A DNA stretch of 64,000 nt from SZUA-1452 sp964486025 (GTDB lineage: Archaea > Iainarchaeota > Iainarchaeia > JAADDC01): positions 1 to 64,000 of the forward strand of contig CAZAKL010000001.1 of NCBI GenBank assembly GCA_964486025.1, written 5' to 3'. Both the position numbers and the translations under genes were made by a program. Under the pieces are notes generated by a model. The model did not search any database, was not told where the DNA came from, and saw nothing but the letters and a program-made list of their open reading frames with translations. Of the stretch, positions 1 through 7,975 are shown one piece after another. Each line of letters begins with the position of its first letter. Position 1 is the stretch's first letter.

Positions 1-2096
1 ACGACGATGCAAAGCTTGACTACTCTGCTTCCGAGTTCCCCAGCGGTCTGGAGCTCGGCAAGGCAAAGATCCCCACGCTCAAGGAGAACGAGGACATTAC
101 TGTCAAGTACAGGGCAAGCAAGGACGACTCCTGGGATGAGGACGACGCAACGTACACACAGAAGATTGTCGTTGACAAGAACGGTATTGATATTAAGAAG
201 TATGTGGACGACAGCAAGTTCTCCCTGAAGATGGTCATACCCGACGACAAGATCCACTTCAAGACAGAGGTCAAGTCCCTTGACATCCCTGTTGGCAAGC
301 CCTATTCCGAGTCTGGGAAGACTCTCGATAAATTTGAGATTGACATCCTCGGCCAGAAGTACAAGGTTACGAAGCTCAACGTGGACAGCAGCGGTAGCGG
401 GAGCATAGAAATCGCGACCTACTCTGAGGAGAAGAGTGTTAACGTCGGCGACTCCGTCCAGCTCGGTGGCTACACAGTCAAGGTTGCCGGCGTCTACGGT
501 GAGGACGAACCCTACGCGGTTCTTGAGCTCTACGACTCTCAGGGCAACCTCATCAGCAAGGACAAAGTTAAGGAGGGTGAGACTGCGGACTTTGACGAGG
601 TTGATGTGAAGCTCGAGGAGGCAGTGCCTGGCGACAATGGTTATGCTAAACTGGAGCTCAAGTCGGACCACACGACGATAGACCTGACTAGTGGTAGTGG
701 CTCCAAGAGCGACTTCCCGGTGGATGACTGGGCACTCAACGTCACCGTGAACATTGACAACAACAAAATTACAGGCATCACCTTCGACGTCGTCTATGAC
801 GACAGCCAGTACGATGACGCCGAGGACGGCATTGACGTGGGCGGCAAGCTCATGTTCCCCGGCGACGCGGGCTACGGCATTGTGTTTGCCGGTTTGACCA
901 GCGAGACGATGCACAGCTTCAAGATTGACGGCAAGGACATCATGACGCTTGACAAAGACGGCGATCCCGTCACCGTGAAGCTCGTGGAGGACAAGGTAGC
1001 TGGAAAGGACTTCACTGATGGCGCTTCCAAGATATACACGTTCAGCGACTTCCTGAACGGCAAGGACGTCGCCGTGAGGATATTCGACTATAATGCCGCC
1101 GACGACACTTTCAAGGTGGCAATTGACTACGACTACTCCGGCGACGAGGATGAGTTCAGTGCTGACGGCGAGACAACGGGAAAGGTAGGTCTCAAAAACT
1201 GGATAACAATTCCTGTTGACGTGACTGACCAGGACGACGTAGACCTTGCAGTCTACGTTGATGACAGCGATGGTAGCGCTGGCCTCACGCAGAACGATAG
1301 GATATACTTGGCCTTCGCGAGCAACAACTCCAGCTTGACTAAGGACTCCCCGTATAAGGTCGTCGTTGACTGGAGCCACATTTTGCCTGGCGGCGACGAC
1401 TATAACATAGTTGACATAAACATCGACACGCTGAAGGGTACTGGCAACGATGTTGTCATACCTGTGCGCCTCGACGAGGATAAGTACACCTACAAGGAGC
1501 TCAAGCTCGGTGACGACGGCGATGATGTGACGGTTGCAGGTACCATGAATCTCGACGCGGACTCCGACTCCGACAGCGCCCCTGACAGCGCAATCCTCCA
1601 GGACGGTACGGAGGTCTACGTGAAGTCCTCCGACACCGTGGAGATCAGCGTGCCTGAGGACGTCAGGAAGGTGGATGTCTTCTTCGGCATACCAGCGCAG
1701 ACAGAGGAGTCCTCCAGCGTGATGGAGCTCGGTGTTGGTGAGGAAATACCTGGCACGAAGTACAAGATTGTTGACATCACAGGCGTCTCCAAGATCGAGG
1801 GCACCTACTACGAGAAGGTCGTTGACTTCAACCCAGTGGGCTTCGGCGTACTTGACAACGAGGTTACGAGCTCCGACAACCTCATCGTTGTCGGTGGTTG
1901 GAACGCCAACGAGGTTGCAAAGAAGATAAAGGAGCAGTACCCAGAGATTGAGCAGGAGCTCTCCAGCGACAAGGTGCTCATCAACAAGTACACGGTCGAC
2001 GGCCAGGAGATGGTCCTCGTCGCCGGTTGGGAGGCACCGGACACCCGCAACGCAGCAGCGCAGTTCATCGACTGGCTCAGGCAGAACGTCCAGTGA
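1..2096 (+). CDS. S-layer protein, 3' part (5' end outside window)
   Basis: The reading frame is open from the first complete codon (base 3) to TGA at 2094-2096, giving 697 visible residues, so the start lies upstream of the window. The protein is very rich in Asp, Gly, Ser, Val and Thr, lacks membrane segments in the visible part and has acidic Asp-Ser runs near residues 510-525 that could bind Ca2+ (inference). The last 75 residues carry the signature of the archaeal S-layer C-terminal domain: SDNLIVVGGWNANEVAKKI, then LVAGWEAPDTRNAAAQFIDW, resembling the closing domain of methanococcal-type S-layer proteins. It would form the surface lattice. A strong hairpin terminator follows at once. 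Its last seven codons are also found fused to the toxin gene downstream. Confidence 0.8.
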   Translation, partial: DDAKLDYSASEFPSGLELGKAKIPTLKENEDITVKYRASKDDSWDEDDATYTQKIVVDKNGIDIKKYVDDSKFSLKMVIPDDKIHFKTEVKSLDIPVGKPYSESGKTLDKFEIDILGQKYKVTKLNVDSSGSGSIEIATYSEEKSVNVGDSVQLGGYTVKVAGVYGEDEPYAVLELYDSQGNLISKDKVKEGETADFDEVDVKLEEAVPGDNGYAKLELKSDHTTIDLTSGSGSKSDFPVDDWALNVTVNIDNNKITGITFDVVYDDSQYDDAEDGIDVGGKLMFPGDAGYGIVFAGLTSETMHSFKIDGKDIMTLDKDGDPVTVKLVEDKVAGKDFTDGASKIYTFSDFLNGKDVAVRIFDYNAADDTFKVAIDYDYSGDEDEFSADGETTGKVGLKNWITIPVDVTDQDDVDLAVYVDDSDGSAGLTQNDRIYLAFASNNSSLTKDSPYKVVVDWSHILPGGDDYNIVDINIDTLKGTGNDVVIPVRLDEDKYTYKELKLGDDGDDVTVAGTMNLDADSDSDSAPDSAILQDGTEVYVKSSDTVEISVPEDVRKVDVFFGIPAQTEESSSVMELGVGEEIPGTKYKIVDITGVSKIEGTYYEKVVDFNPVGFGVLDNEVTSSDNLIVVGGWNANEVAKKIKEQYPEIEQELSSDKVLINKYTVDGQEMVLVAGWEAPDTRNAAAQFIDWLRQNVQ

Positions 2097-2129
2097 AGGC
2101 CTTCGGCCTTCCTTCTTTCTATTTGTTTT
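2096..2129 (+). terminator. S-layer gene terminator
   Basis: A 6-bp stem with TTC triloop (AAGGCC TTC GGCCTT, 2096-2110) overlaps the last base of the S-layer stop codon and is followed by a pyrimidine/T-rich run to 2129. The same hairpin recurs at about 2764-2778 and 3597-3609. Confidence 0.6.
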
Positions 2130-2140
2130 GAACCCGGCTG

Positions 2141-2149
2141 CATTTTTAT
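2141..2149 (+). promoter_or_regulatory. TATA element of first toxin-antitoxin module
   Basis: CATTTTTAT lies about 25-30 bp before the antitoxin ATG at 2173, the spacing expected for a leaderless archaeal transcript. The equivalent element before the second module is at 2809-2817. Confidence 0.5.
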
Positions 2150-2172
2150 GGAAGTAACATTCTAATTGTATC

Positions 2173-2349
2173 ATGGGCGAGTCAGACGTGGTAATTGAGG
2201 TGCCCGAAGGGGTGCCAAGGGACGTGGTAGAAAGGGCTGTTAAGAAGGAAATGGCCCGGATAGAGCGGCTCAGATCCGTTAGAGGAGTTCTTTCACTAAA
2301 GGCAGTGGAGAAGGTTATCGAGGAGATAGAGGGTGGAATTGTTCCTTGA
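2173..2349 (+). CDS. VapB-like antitoxin of module 1
   Basis: A 58-residue protein beginning MGESDVVIEVPEGVP and continuing as a charged helical region. Its 3' end overlaps the following PIN-domain gene by 17 bases, the arrangement typical of vapBC pairs, in which the small upstream protein binds DNA and neutralises the ribonuclease toxin. The start lies 25-30 bp behind a TATA-like element and at the position matching the start of the second module's antitoxin within the repeat. The antitoxin assignment rests on size, charge and position; I see no diagnostic motif that would name the fold. Confidence 0.6.
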   Translation: MGESDVVIEVPEGVPRDVVERAVKKEMARIERLRSVRGVLSLKAVEKVIEEIEGGIVP

Positions 2350-2764
2350 TTCCAACGTGTTGCTGCGATACCTGGCGGACGACCCACTCGCAGCGGAGGT
2401 TGTAGAGAGCGATAATACATTCTACGTGAACAGTACTGTAGTGTCAGAGGTCATCTATGGTTACATACGAGCGAGAACTGGGCTTTCGCCCTTTGCGTTG
2501 AAGAGAAGATTTCCCAGCGTCGATTTGGATTTTACCCCTGTTGAGACGTTATTGGAGAATGTGATAGAGATTCCAATTCCTCCAGCTAGGGTGATTGTGG
2601 AAACAGTCAAGAGCTACGGTCTGTTGCCAAATGATGCTGCAATTGTCGCGTCTATGCGGGCTGCCGGGTTGAACACTCTCGCTACCTTTGATTCAGATTT
2701 CGAAAGGGTGGACTGGATAAAGCTTGTTCCCGAAGCGTATTGGCTCAGGCAGAACGTCCAGTGA
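2333..2764 (+). CDS. PIN-domain (VapC-type) toxin with S-layer-derived C-terminus
   Basis: A 143-residue PIN domain starting at GTG. The acidic residues of the Mg2+-dependent ribonuclease site are visible: LDSN (Asp6), the SEV glutamate near residue 38, PNDAAI (Asp near 101) and ATFDSDF (Asp near 118-120). VapC toxins usually cut tRNA or rRNA and are held by the antitoxin encoded just upstream, which overlaps this gene by 17 bases. The odd feature is the end: after VPEAY the last seven residues, WLRQNVQ, stop codon and terminator are the same sequence as the end of the S-layer gene. The native C-terminus has therefore been replaced or extended at a recombination junction. Activity is likely retained because the core is whole. 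Confidence 0.8.
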   Translation: MELFLDSNVLLRYLADDPLAAEVVESDNTFYVNSTVVSEVIYGYIRARTGLSPFALKRRFPSVDLDFTPVETLLENVIEIPIPPARVIVETVKSYGLLPNDAAIVASMRAAGLNTLATFDSDFERVDWIKLVPEAYWLRQNVQ

Positions 2765-2843
2765 AGGCCTTCGGCCTTCCTTCTTTCTATTTGTTTTGAA
2801 CCCGGCTGCATTTTTATGGAAGTATGCCCTAATTGTATCATGG
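2741..2843 (+). repeat. S-layer 3' end/terminator/promoter repeat, copy 2
   Basis: Second copy of 2073-2176. Here it supplies the last seven codons and stop of the module 1 toxin, the hairpin terminator, and the TATA element and start region of module 2. Confidence 0.85.
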
Positions 2844-3031
2844 ACGTCACTGCTGCGGAAAACGTGAAACGAATGTCTGCTGATATCGATCGACTTACTT
2901 CGCTCAGGATTGCCTTTAAGCGCATAGACGCGTTGCTATCTCGAAATGGTCTGAAGGAGGAAGATTTTGAGGAAATCTTAGAAAAAATAGAGGAAGATAT
3001 GCGGAAAAATGTCCGAGAGGTTCCAAGATGA
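2840..3031 (+). CDS. Antitoxin-like protein of module 2
   Basis: A 63-residue, highly charged, helical protein (MDVTAAENVKRM to REVPR) ending with an ATGA overlap with the next PIN gene. An in-frame ATG exists at 2816, but it lies inside the repeated promoter segment; 2840 corresponds exactly to the module 1 start in the aligned repeats and is 25-30 bp behind the TATA element, so it is preferred. It shows no clear sequence similarity to the module 1 antitoxin, so the two modules differ in partner type. Its role as antitoxin is inferred from size and coupling to the toxin. Confidence 0.55.
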   Translation: MDVTAAENVKRMSADIDRLTSLRIAFKRIDALLSRNGLKEEDFEEILEKIEEDMRKNVREVPR

Positions 3032-3450
3032 GGGCATTTGTTGTGGACACGAACGTTCTCTTCTCATTCTTTAAAAGAGATTCATTCACTCGTCGTTTGA
3101 TCTTTAAGGTATCTCAACGTTTCGACTTATATACTGCTGACTTTGCATACTTCGAATTAATGAAATACTCATCACTTATACTCAAGAAAACTGGATTAAG
3201 TGCTGCGGAGTTTGATGTTGCTGTAAGTGTGCTTCGCTCGCTCGTGGTGCCCATTTGGCTATCACCGGCGTCTGATCCTTACAAGTATGCCGAGCAGATA
3301 TGTCCAGACCCGAAAGACGTTCCGTTTGTGGCCCTCGCCATGGATTTGGATGTTCCCCTTTGGAGCAACGATTTGAGATTAAAGGACATTCGCCAGATAC
3401 GTGTTCTCAGCACGTCGGAGGTCGCAGATCTGTTGAAACGGAGCGATTGA
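3028..3450 (+). CDS. PIN-domain (VapC-type) toxin, module 2
   Basis: A 140-residue PIN-domain protein coupled to its antitoxin by a 4-base ATGA overlap. Visible active-site acids are VVDTNVL (Asp7), the FELMK glutamate near residue 44, the PKDVPF aspartate near 96 and LWSNDLRL (Asp near 115). It is a different PIN subfamily from the module 1 toxin, which has an SEVIYGY motif where this one has YFELMK. Predicted role: Mg2+-dependent endoribonuclease. It keeps its own C-terminus (LLKRSD); a degraded copy of the promoter repeat starts four bases after its stop. Confidence 0.8.
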   Translation: MRAFVVDTNVLFSFFKRDSFTRRLIFKVSQRFDLYTADFAYFELMKYSSLILKKTGLSAAEFDVAVSVLRSLVVPIWLSPASDPYKYAEQICPDPKDVPFVALAMDLDVPLWSNDLRLKDIRQIRVLSTSEVADLLKRSD

Positions 3451-3453
3451 TCC

Positions 3454-3484
3454 CTATTTGTTTTGAGCCCAACTTCATTTTTAT
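3454..3484 (+). repeat. Promoter-repeat remnant, copy 3
   Basis: About 31 bp resembling the second half of the module repeat: CTATTTGTTTTGA, then a CATTTTTAT TATA-like box. The upstream hairpin is missing. It precedes the toxin remnant at 3501. Confidence 0.65.
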
Positions 3485-3500
3485 TGTGTTGATGCTGGGC

Positions 3501-3590
3501 TACGTAAACACGGTGGTAATGTCCGAGGTGGCGTACGGGTACATTCGGGCGGTTACCGGATTGTCTCCGTTTGAGCTCAAGAGGATGTTT
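3501..3590 (+). pseudogene. Internal fragment of a third VapC-type toxin
   Basis: About 30 codons starting YVNTVVMSEVAYGYIRA and ending ELKRMF match residues about 31-60 of the module 1 toxin (YVNSTVVSEVIYGYIRA to ALKRRF), with roughly 22 of 30 identical by eye. The N-terminal DxN strand and the C-terminal catalytic half are absent, so it cannot be active. It sits between a promoter remnant (3454-3484) and a terminator copy (3597-3631), like a collapsed third module. Confidence 0.7.
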
Positions 3591-3596
3591 AACAGG

Positions 3597-3631
3597 GGCC
3601 TTCGGCCTTCCTTCTTTCTATTTGTTTTGAA
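3597..3631 (+). repeat. Terminator repeat, copy 4
   Basis: Hairpin GGCC TTC GGCC plus the CTTCTTTCTATTTGTTTTGAA tail seen after the S-layer gene. It probably marks the original junction between the S-layer terminator and the gene at 3660 before the toxin modules accumulated (inference). Confidence 0.7.
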
Positions 3632-3659
3632 TTTTAAGATCTTCCGTGCAGTTCTGCTC

Positions 3660-4232
3660 ATGGAGAAGAGGGAGCGCTACATTGCGGCAGCACTCGTTAT
3701 CGTTTTCCTCGCGGTTGCCGGGTACTTTATTATCCACCAGTCTGCTGACGGCGGAAAGATAAAGATACACGCAGACCCCGAGTTTTCAGCCCTTCTGGCG
3801 GAGTCGAATACAGTCGTTCTCCGCCTTTACTTCCCATACACCGATGCGGCGGGGCCGGGGACCGCGGCGACCTATGCCATGCAGGTGCTTGTATTCTCCG
3901 GGAAGACTGTGATACTCCAGCTTGTGGAGGGGAACAGGTGCATTAGAAACGTCTACGTTCCCACTCCAAACGAGGAGAACGTGGTTGAGACTAACGAGAT
4001 GGTTCTCTCCCGCGATGAATGTGTGGCGGAGTCCGCCCTTTTACCGACGATTGAAATGCGCCAGGCTCCGGAGGACAGCATATATCAGACGCCCACCGTG
4101 ACGACCGTGGAGGGGAGGCCGGAGCACATACCTCTGATGGTACGCTACGTCATAACCAGGGTCTATCCCAACGCCGACGAAATCGTCAAGTACATTGGCA
4201 GCATGGTGTCGAGCGCCATTACACGGCGATGA
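3660..4232 (+). CDS. Membrane-anchored extracytoplasmic protein, unknown
   Basis: A 190-residue protein with a basic N-terminus (MEKRERY), one hydrophobic segment at about residues 7-26 and a soluble remainder expected outside the cell. Two cysteines (in NRCIRN and RDECVA) could form a disulphide. I recognise no family. The ATG is about 25 bp after a TTTTAAG element (3633-3639), fitting a leaderless start; a longer upstream in-frame reading would run through the terminator repeat and toxin remnant and is not credible. The last 14 bases overlap the convergent gene's 3' end. Confidence 0.6.
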   Translation: MEKRERYIAAALVIVFLAVAGYFIIHQSADGGKIKIHADPEFSALLAESNTVVLRLYFPYTDAAGPGTAATYAMQVLVFSGKTVILQLVEGNRCIRNVYVPTPNEENVVETNEMVLSRDECVAESALLPTIEMRQAPEDSIYQTPTVTTVEGRPEHIPLMVRYVITRVYPNADEIVKYIGSMVSSAITRR

Positions 4233-4758
4233 CCGTGTTTATTGCCTGATTCATGTACTCGGGACGCATTGTGCGGAGAAGTGCGTGGAGCTCTCTCTCC
4301 AGCTTCCTCTCAATCTCATTCTTCCCGGAAATGAGCTTGCCGATGGGTTCGCCCGTCAGTCTGGAGACGGTGAGTGCAACGCTCTCCTTGTAGGAAATGG
4401 GCACGTTGTCCAGAATTCTCAGGCCGTAAAGTGCGGCGAACGTTCGTATGAAGCGGCGTACCTCGTTTGGCATCTCCTCTGACCACGCAATCTCTTCGAG
4501 ACGGCGGAGGTGTTCTATTGCGTTCTCGCCCTCCGTGTTCAGCATCGCCTCAAACGGAACAAAGTGGAGCACCTTTTCGGTCATGTTGAGCGAGCCGGGC
4601 GCATCTATCGTGTATTTATCCCTGCCCGTCTGAACGATGACGGTGTTGCCCATTCTGGCGAGCAGGGTGTTCTCGTCCATCTGGATGACTCCCCCCTCTG
4701 GCAGGAAGTGGACGGACGAGGAGCCCTCCCGCCTATTATGGGCTATTACGAACATCAT
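4219..4758 (-). CDS. Conserved-looking protein of unknown function
   Basis: A 179-residue soluble protein starting MMFVIAHNRREG. The N-terminal part is beta-rich (residues 1-60, including NTVIVQTGRDKYTIDAPG) and the rest helical and charged, ending in a run of helices. No family recognised. An open frame continues to an ATG at 4878, but a strong TATA element at 4780-4789 lies 22-31 bp before 4758, which decides for the shorter form. Convergent with the gene at 3660. Confidence 0.6.
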   Translation of the reverse strand: MMFVIAHNRREGSSSVHFLPEGGVIQMDENTLLARMGNTVIVQTGRDKYTIDAPGSLNMTEKVLHFVPFEAMLNTEGENAIEHLRRLEEIAWSEEMPNEVRRFIRTFAALYGLRILDNVPISYKESVALTVSRLTGEPIGKLISGKNEIERKLERELHALLRTMRPEYMNQAINTVIAV

Positions 4759-4779
4759 AATTAGTGGAGCGAACCTGCG

Positions 4780-4790
4780 TATAAATATAC
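4780..4790 (-). promoter_or_regulatory. TATA box of the 4758 gene
   Basis: On the minus strand this reads GTATATTTATA, centred about 27 bp before the ATG at 4758; leaderless transcription is expected. Confidence 0.55.
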
Positions 4791-4886
4791 TGAGAAAATG
4801 GGCATGCGGAAAATTTGCAGTTTTGGTCAATAACCACCCGCTCGTAGCAACGATAACTCCTTTAACTGAAAAGACCAATTCTTTGC

Positions 4887-6233
4887 ATGGAGTTCTTCTT
4901 CCGGCCGAAGACTGTGGCGGTAATCGGCGCGTCCCACAACCCCGAGAAGATAGGTTACCAGATACTCAAGAACATCCTTTCCTTCGGCTACCCCGGAAAC
5001 GTCTACCCTGTAAATCCGAAGGGCGGGGAGATACTTGGCAGAAAGGTGTACAGGACCGTGGAGGATGTTCCGGAGGATGTGGACCTTGCAGTCATCGCTG
5101 TCCCTGCCAGGTTCGTCCCCGATGTGCTTGAGTCCTGTGGCAGGAAGGGCGTGAAGGGCGTAGCCATAATCTCCTCCGGCTTCAAGGAGGTGGGGAATGC
5201 GGAGCTGGAGGAGCAGGTCGTCAATATAGCGAGGAGGTACGGAATGCGCATACTCGGCCCAAATATATTCGGCGTTGCCTACGTGCCGGGAAGGTTGAAT
5301 GCGACGTTCGGGCCGGCGGAGATAAAGGAGGGAAAGATAGCACTTATATCCCAGTCCGGCGCCCTCGGCATCGCGCTAATGGGCTGGACGCAGACGGAGG
5401 AGATTGGCCTCTCCGCAGTCGTATCCGTGGGGAACAAGGCAGACGTTTCTGATGAGGACCTCCTTGACTTCTTCGGCAGGGATGAGAACACGAATGTCAT
5501 TGTCATATACATGGAGGGTGTTCACGACGGCAGGGCGTTCATGGATGCGGTTAGGAGGAACTCCAAGCCCATTGTTGTGATAAAGGCCGGTCGCTCTGAG
5601 CGCGGTGCAAAGGCGGCGTCCTCGCACACCGGTTCCCTCGCTGGCTCAGACCTTGTCTACTCGGGGGCGTTCGAGCAGGTCGGTGTCATACGCGCTAAGA
5701 CAGTCAGGGATGCCTTTGTGCTTGCGCGTGCGCTTGCGGAGCTTCCGGAGCCCAGGGGAGAGAACACAGTCATCATAACGAACGGCGGGGGTATCGGCGT
5801 CCTTGCAACGGACGCTGCAGAGGAGGAGGGAATAACCCTCTACGACGGGCCGGACCTTGCAGCGTTCAAAAAGGCGATGCCCCCCTTCGGCTCATTCAGG
5901 AACCCTGTGGACATAACGGGCATGGCAGACCCGTCCATGTACGTGAAGGCCCTAGAGATTGCCCAAGAAAACCCGAACATACATTCTATCGCCCTCCTCT
6001 ACTGTGAGACCGCTGTCTGTGACCCTGTTGAGCTTGCAGAGGGTATAAAACGCGTTTACGACGGGAGAAAACCATTGGTCGTGGCGATGGTGGGCGGCGA
6101 GAAGACAGAGGAGGCGATAAGAAGACTTAACGAGGCGGGGATTCCGGCTTACGATGCACCTGAGGATGCAATAAGGGCGCTCAGCGGTTTGTATAGATGG
6201 AGGCGGTTCAAGAAGAAGAGAAGGTCAGAGTAG
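4887..6233 (+). CDS. acdA: Acyl-CoA synthetase (ADP-forming), alpha subunit
   Basis: 448 residues. NDP-forming acyl-CoA synthetase alpha chain: converts acetyl-CoA (or another acyl-CoA) + ADP + Pi to the acid + ATP + CoA, the energy-conserving step of acetate-forming fermentation in archaea. CoA-binding Rossmann domain first (VAVIGASHNPEKIGYQILKN, residues 10-29), then two succinyl-CoA-ligase-like domains. The phosphorylated active-site histidine is in SSHTGSLAGSD (about residue 248), and TNGGGIGVLATDAAEEEG lies near residue 300. Length matches stand-alone alpha subunits; the beta subunit (ATP-grasp) is not in this window. A TTTAACTG element 26 bp before the ATG suggests a leaderless start. 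The 3' end overlaps convergent enolase by 9 bases. Confidence 0.9.
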   Translation: MEFFFRPKTVAVIGASHNPEKIGYQILKNILSFGYPGNVYPVNPKGGEILGRKVYRTVEDVPEDVDLAVIAVPARFVPDVLESCGRKGVKGVAIISSGFKEVGNAELEEQVVNIARRYGMRILGPNIFGVAYVPGRLNATFGPAEIKEGKIALISQSGALGIALMGWTQTEEIGLSAVVSVGNKADVSDEDLLDFFGRDENTNVIVIYMEGVHDGRAFMDAVRRNSKPIVVIKAGRSERGAKAASSHTGSLAGSDLVYSGAFEQVGVIRAKTVRDAFVLARALAELPEPRGENTVIITNGGGIGVLATDAAEEEGITLYDGPDLAAFKKAMPPFGSFRNPVDITGMADPSMYVKALEIAQENPNIHSIALLYCETAVCDPVELAEGIKRVYDGRKPLVVAMVGGEKTEEAIRRLNEAGIPAYDAPEDAIRALSGLYRWRRFKKKRRSE

Positions 6234-7421
6234 CTCGTGGATGCGAAGCAGCTCGTTCAGTTTGACGGTTCTTATACCCGCTGCACCGATTTTTGCGAAG
6301 TCTGCCCCGACGCCCACCGCGAAGTGGGACAAGAATGTATCGTCCGTCTCCCCAGAGCGGTGCGAGACGATAACCTTCATGCCCTGCCGCCGGGCGGTTT
6401 TGACGGCGGCGACGGTCCTTGAGACGGTGCCCGCCTGATTCAGCTTTATGAGAGCGCCCCTTATGCCATTCCCCCTCTCTATGCGGTGCGCATTTGTTAC
6501 GAAGAGGTCGTCCCCCACTACCGTTCCCCCTACTTTTCTCTGGAGTGCCTTGAAGTCGTCGAAGGCATCCTCGTAGAACGGGTCCTCTATGTAGTCCAGC
6601 TCGTACCTGTTTGCCAGCGTTTCTATGTATTCCGACTGCTCTCCGGGCGTCCTCTCTACACCCTCCTTCTTCCACACGTACTTCTCGCCGTCCCACATCT
6701 CGTTTGCTGCAACATCCACACCGATGTAGTAGTTATACCCTGAGTCGTGGAGGACGTCGCCGAGAAGCTCCATTGTTTCGAGAATTGCGTCAGTGGGCAG
6801 TTTCGTCACGTATGCGCTCTCCAGGGTGAGTGCCCCCTCGAAATGCGGGTCCCTGTCCTTCAGCATGTTCTTCAGCTCCCTGTACGCCCATGCGAGGAGG
6901 AGAATGTTTTCCCGCATGTTTTCAACGTCCAACGCCATGAGGAACTCTTGGATGTCGGTAGAACCACCGTGGGCCCCCCCGCCTATGAAGTTCTCCAGCG
7001 GTTTCACGGGTCTCGGCTCGAAGCCGTACGCCTCGGCAACTGCTTCAAAGTAGTTTAACTCCTGCTCCCACGCGAACGCCTTGACGGAGGCGATGGATAC
7101 GGCAAGCGCCGCGTTTCCCCCTATCCTCTCCAGCCGCTCCGTCCCGTCAACACTCTCGAGTATCTCGTCTACTTCCGCTGGCTCAATGTCTTTTCCTACG
7201 ATTTCGGGGAAGACGTGGCGTACAAGAATTTCTGCGGACTTCCTGACGGCCTCATCGATTGTTTTTGCTTTTGGCCATGCCTGCGCCTCGTGGGAACCGG
7301 CGGACGTGCCGGAGGGGGATGATGCGGACACCATCCAGCCGGCTCCCTTGAATACAACCTCGAGCGTGGGCTGCGCCTTGGAGTTCAGGACGATTCTTGC
7401 CTTTGCCTCCAGAACCCTCAT
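6225..7421 (-). CDS. eno: Enolase
   Basis: 398 residues. Interconverts 2-phosphoglycerate and phosphoenolpyruvate. Recognisable elements in order: the N-terminal PSGTSAGSHEA loop (usually SGASTGxxEA), GGAHGGSTDIQEF, GVDVAANEMW (metal Asp), YIEDPFYED (metal Glu), VVGDDLFVTN (metal Asp), LIKLNQAGT (catalytic Lys) and VIVSHRSGETDDTF. The C-terminal TVKLNELLRI carries the second lysine. Slightly shorter than the usual 420-430, and the canonical NSRGNPT start is NSKAQPT here, so it is a divergent but apparently complete enolase. Shares a short divergent promoter region with the OB-fold gene at 7472. Confidence 0.93.
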   Translation of the reverse strand: MRVLEAKARIVLNSKAQPTLEVVFKGAGWMVSASSPSGTSAGSHEAQAWPKAKTIDEAVRKSAEILVRHVFPEIVGKDIEPAEVDEILESVDGTERLERIGGNAALAVSIASVKAFAWEQELNYFEAVAEAYGFEPRPVKPLENFIGGGAHGGSTDIQEFLMALDVENMRENILLLAWAYRELKNMLKDRDPHFEGALTLESAYVTKLPTDAILETMELLGDVLHDSGYNYYIGVDVAANEMWDGEKYVWKKEGVERTPGEQSEYIETLANRYELDYIEDPFYEDAFDDFKALQRKVGGTVVGDDLFVTNAHRIERGNGIRGALIKLNQAGTVSRTVAAVKTARRQGMKVIVSHRSGETDDTFLSHFAVGVGADFAKIGAAGIRTVKLNELLRIHELL

Positions 7422-7440
7422 GCGGAGATATGGAACTCCA

Positions 7441-7450
7441 CCTTTAAATG
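7441..7450. promoter_or_regulatory. Shared divergent TATA element (enolase / OB-fold gene)
   Basis: CCTTTAAATG contains the self-complementary TTTAAA. It is about 24 bp before the enolase ATG (7421, minus) and about 25 bp before the ATG at 7472 (plus), the only TATA-like sequence in the 50-bp spacer. It appears to serve both directions. Confidence 0.55.
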
Positions 7451-7471
7451 GGATTGGTGTAAATCTTATTG

Positions 7472-7975
7472 ATGCGAGCCACCGCTTACCATGTTCCTCT
7501 CTTTCTCCTCGCCGATGCTCAGCCAGAGGAGCGCGAGGGCATCCAGTTCTTCCGTTTGAAGAACGGCGCGCTCGTTAAGCGCGTGCATGTCTGGGGAATC
7601 GTCATGAACAAAATAGTGGGCGACGAGTATGTCCGCCTCACCCTTGATGATTTGAGCGGGACAGCGTCTGCAGTCTTCTTCGACCCCCTCGTTGACGCGG
7701 CTGCATCCGTTGAAATAGGCGATAGCGTCGATGTGGTGGGCCGTCTGAGGGAACGGAACGGGGAAGTGGGGATTGTAGGCGAGGTTTTAAAGATCGTCGG
7801 CCCCAAAGTTGAACTGCTGAGACGTCTCGAGAATATCGCATTCGTCCTCGGTGTTCCAAGAACTGAAGAGGAGGTTCCCGTAACCCCTGCCCCGCGCGAG
7901 CAAGAGGAAGGGGAGTCCCCCGCAGAGGAGGAAATGGAGGTAGAGACGCTCGACCTGGAGGGAGATGAATGGTAG
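7472..7975 (+). CDS. OB-fold nucleic-acid-binding protein (RPA-like)
   Basis: 167 residues. A single OB fold at about residues 30-110 (VHVWGIVMNKIVGDEYVRLT, then TASAVFF and GDSVDVVGRLRERNGEVGI) of the type seen in replication protein A subunits and other single-strand binders, followed by an acidic Pro/Glu-rich tail like that of bacterial SSB partners. It could bind ssDNA or RNA; it is the first gene of a translation cluster, so an RNA role is possible. An in-frame TTG sits one codon upstream, but ATG 7472 is 25 bp after the shared TATA element. Overlaps aIF2-beta by 7 bases. Confidence 0.75.
   Translation: MRATAYHVPLFLLADAQPEEREGIQFFRLKNGALVKRVHVWGIVMNKIVGDEYVRLTLDDLSGTASAVFFDPLVDAAASVEIGDSVDVVGRLRERNGEVGIVGEVLKIVGPKVELLRRLENIAFVLGVPRTEEEVPVTPAPREQEEGESPAEEEMEVETLDLEGDEW

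Larger units (their letters stand above)
2073..2176 (+). repeat. S-layer 3' end/terminator/promoter repeat, copy 1
   Basis: About 103 bp: the last seven S-layer codons (WLRQNVQ), stop, hairpin terminator, T-rich tract, a TATA-like CATTTTTAT (2141-2149) and the start codon region of the next gene. It is almost identical to 2741-2843; the only clear difference is 4-5 bases just after GAAGTA. This is the native copy, in its S-layer context. Confidence 0.85.

Noticed and set aside
3300..3659. Upstream extension of the 3660 gene through the third toxin-antitoxin remnant
   Set aside because: It would translate the promoter, toxin fragment and terminator repeats as one protein; the TATA-spaced ATG at 3660 with a membrane segment is better.
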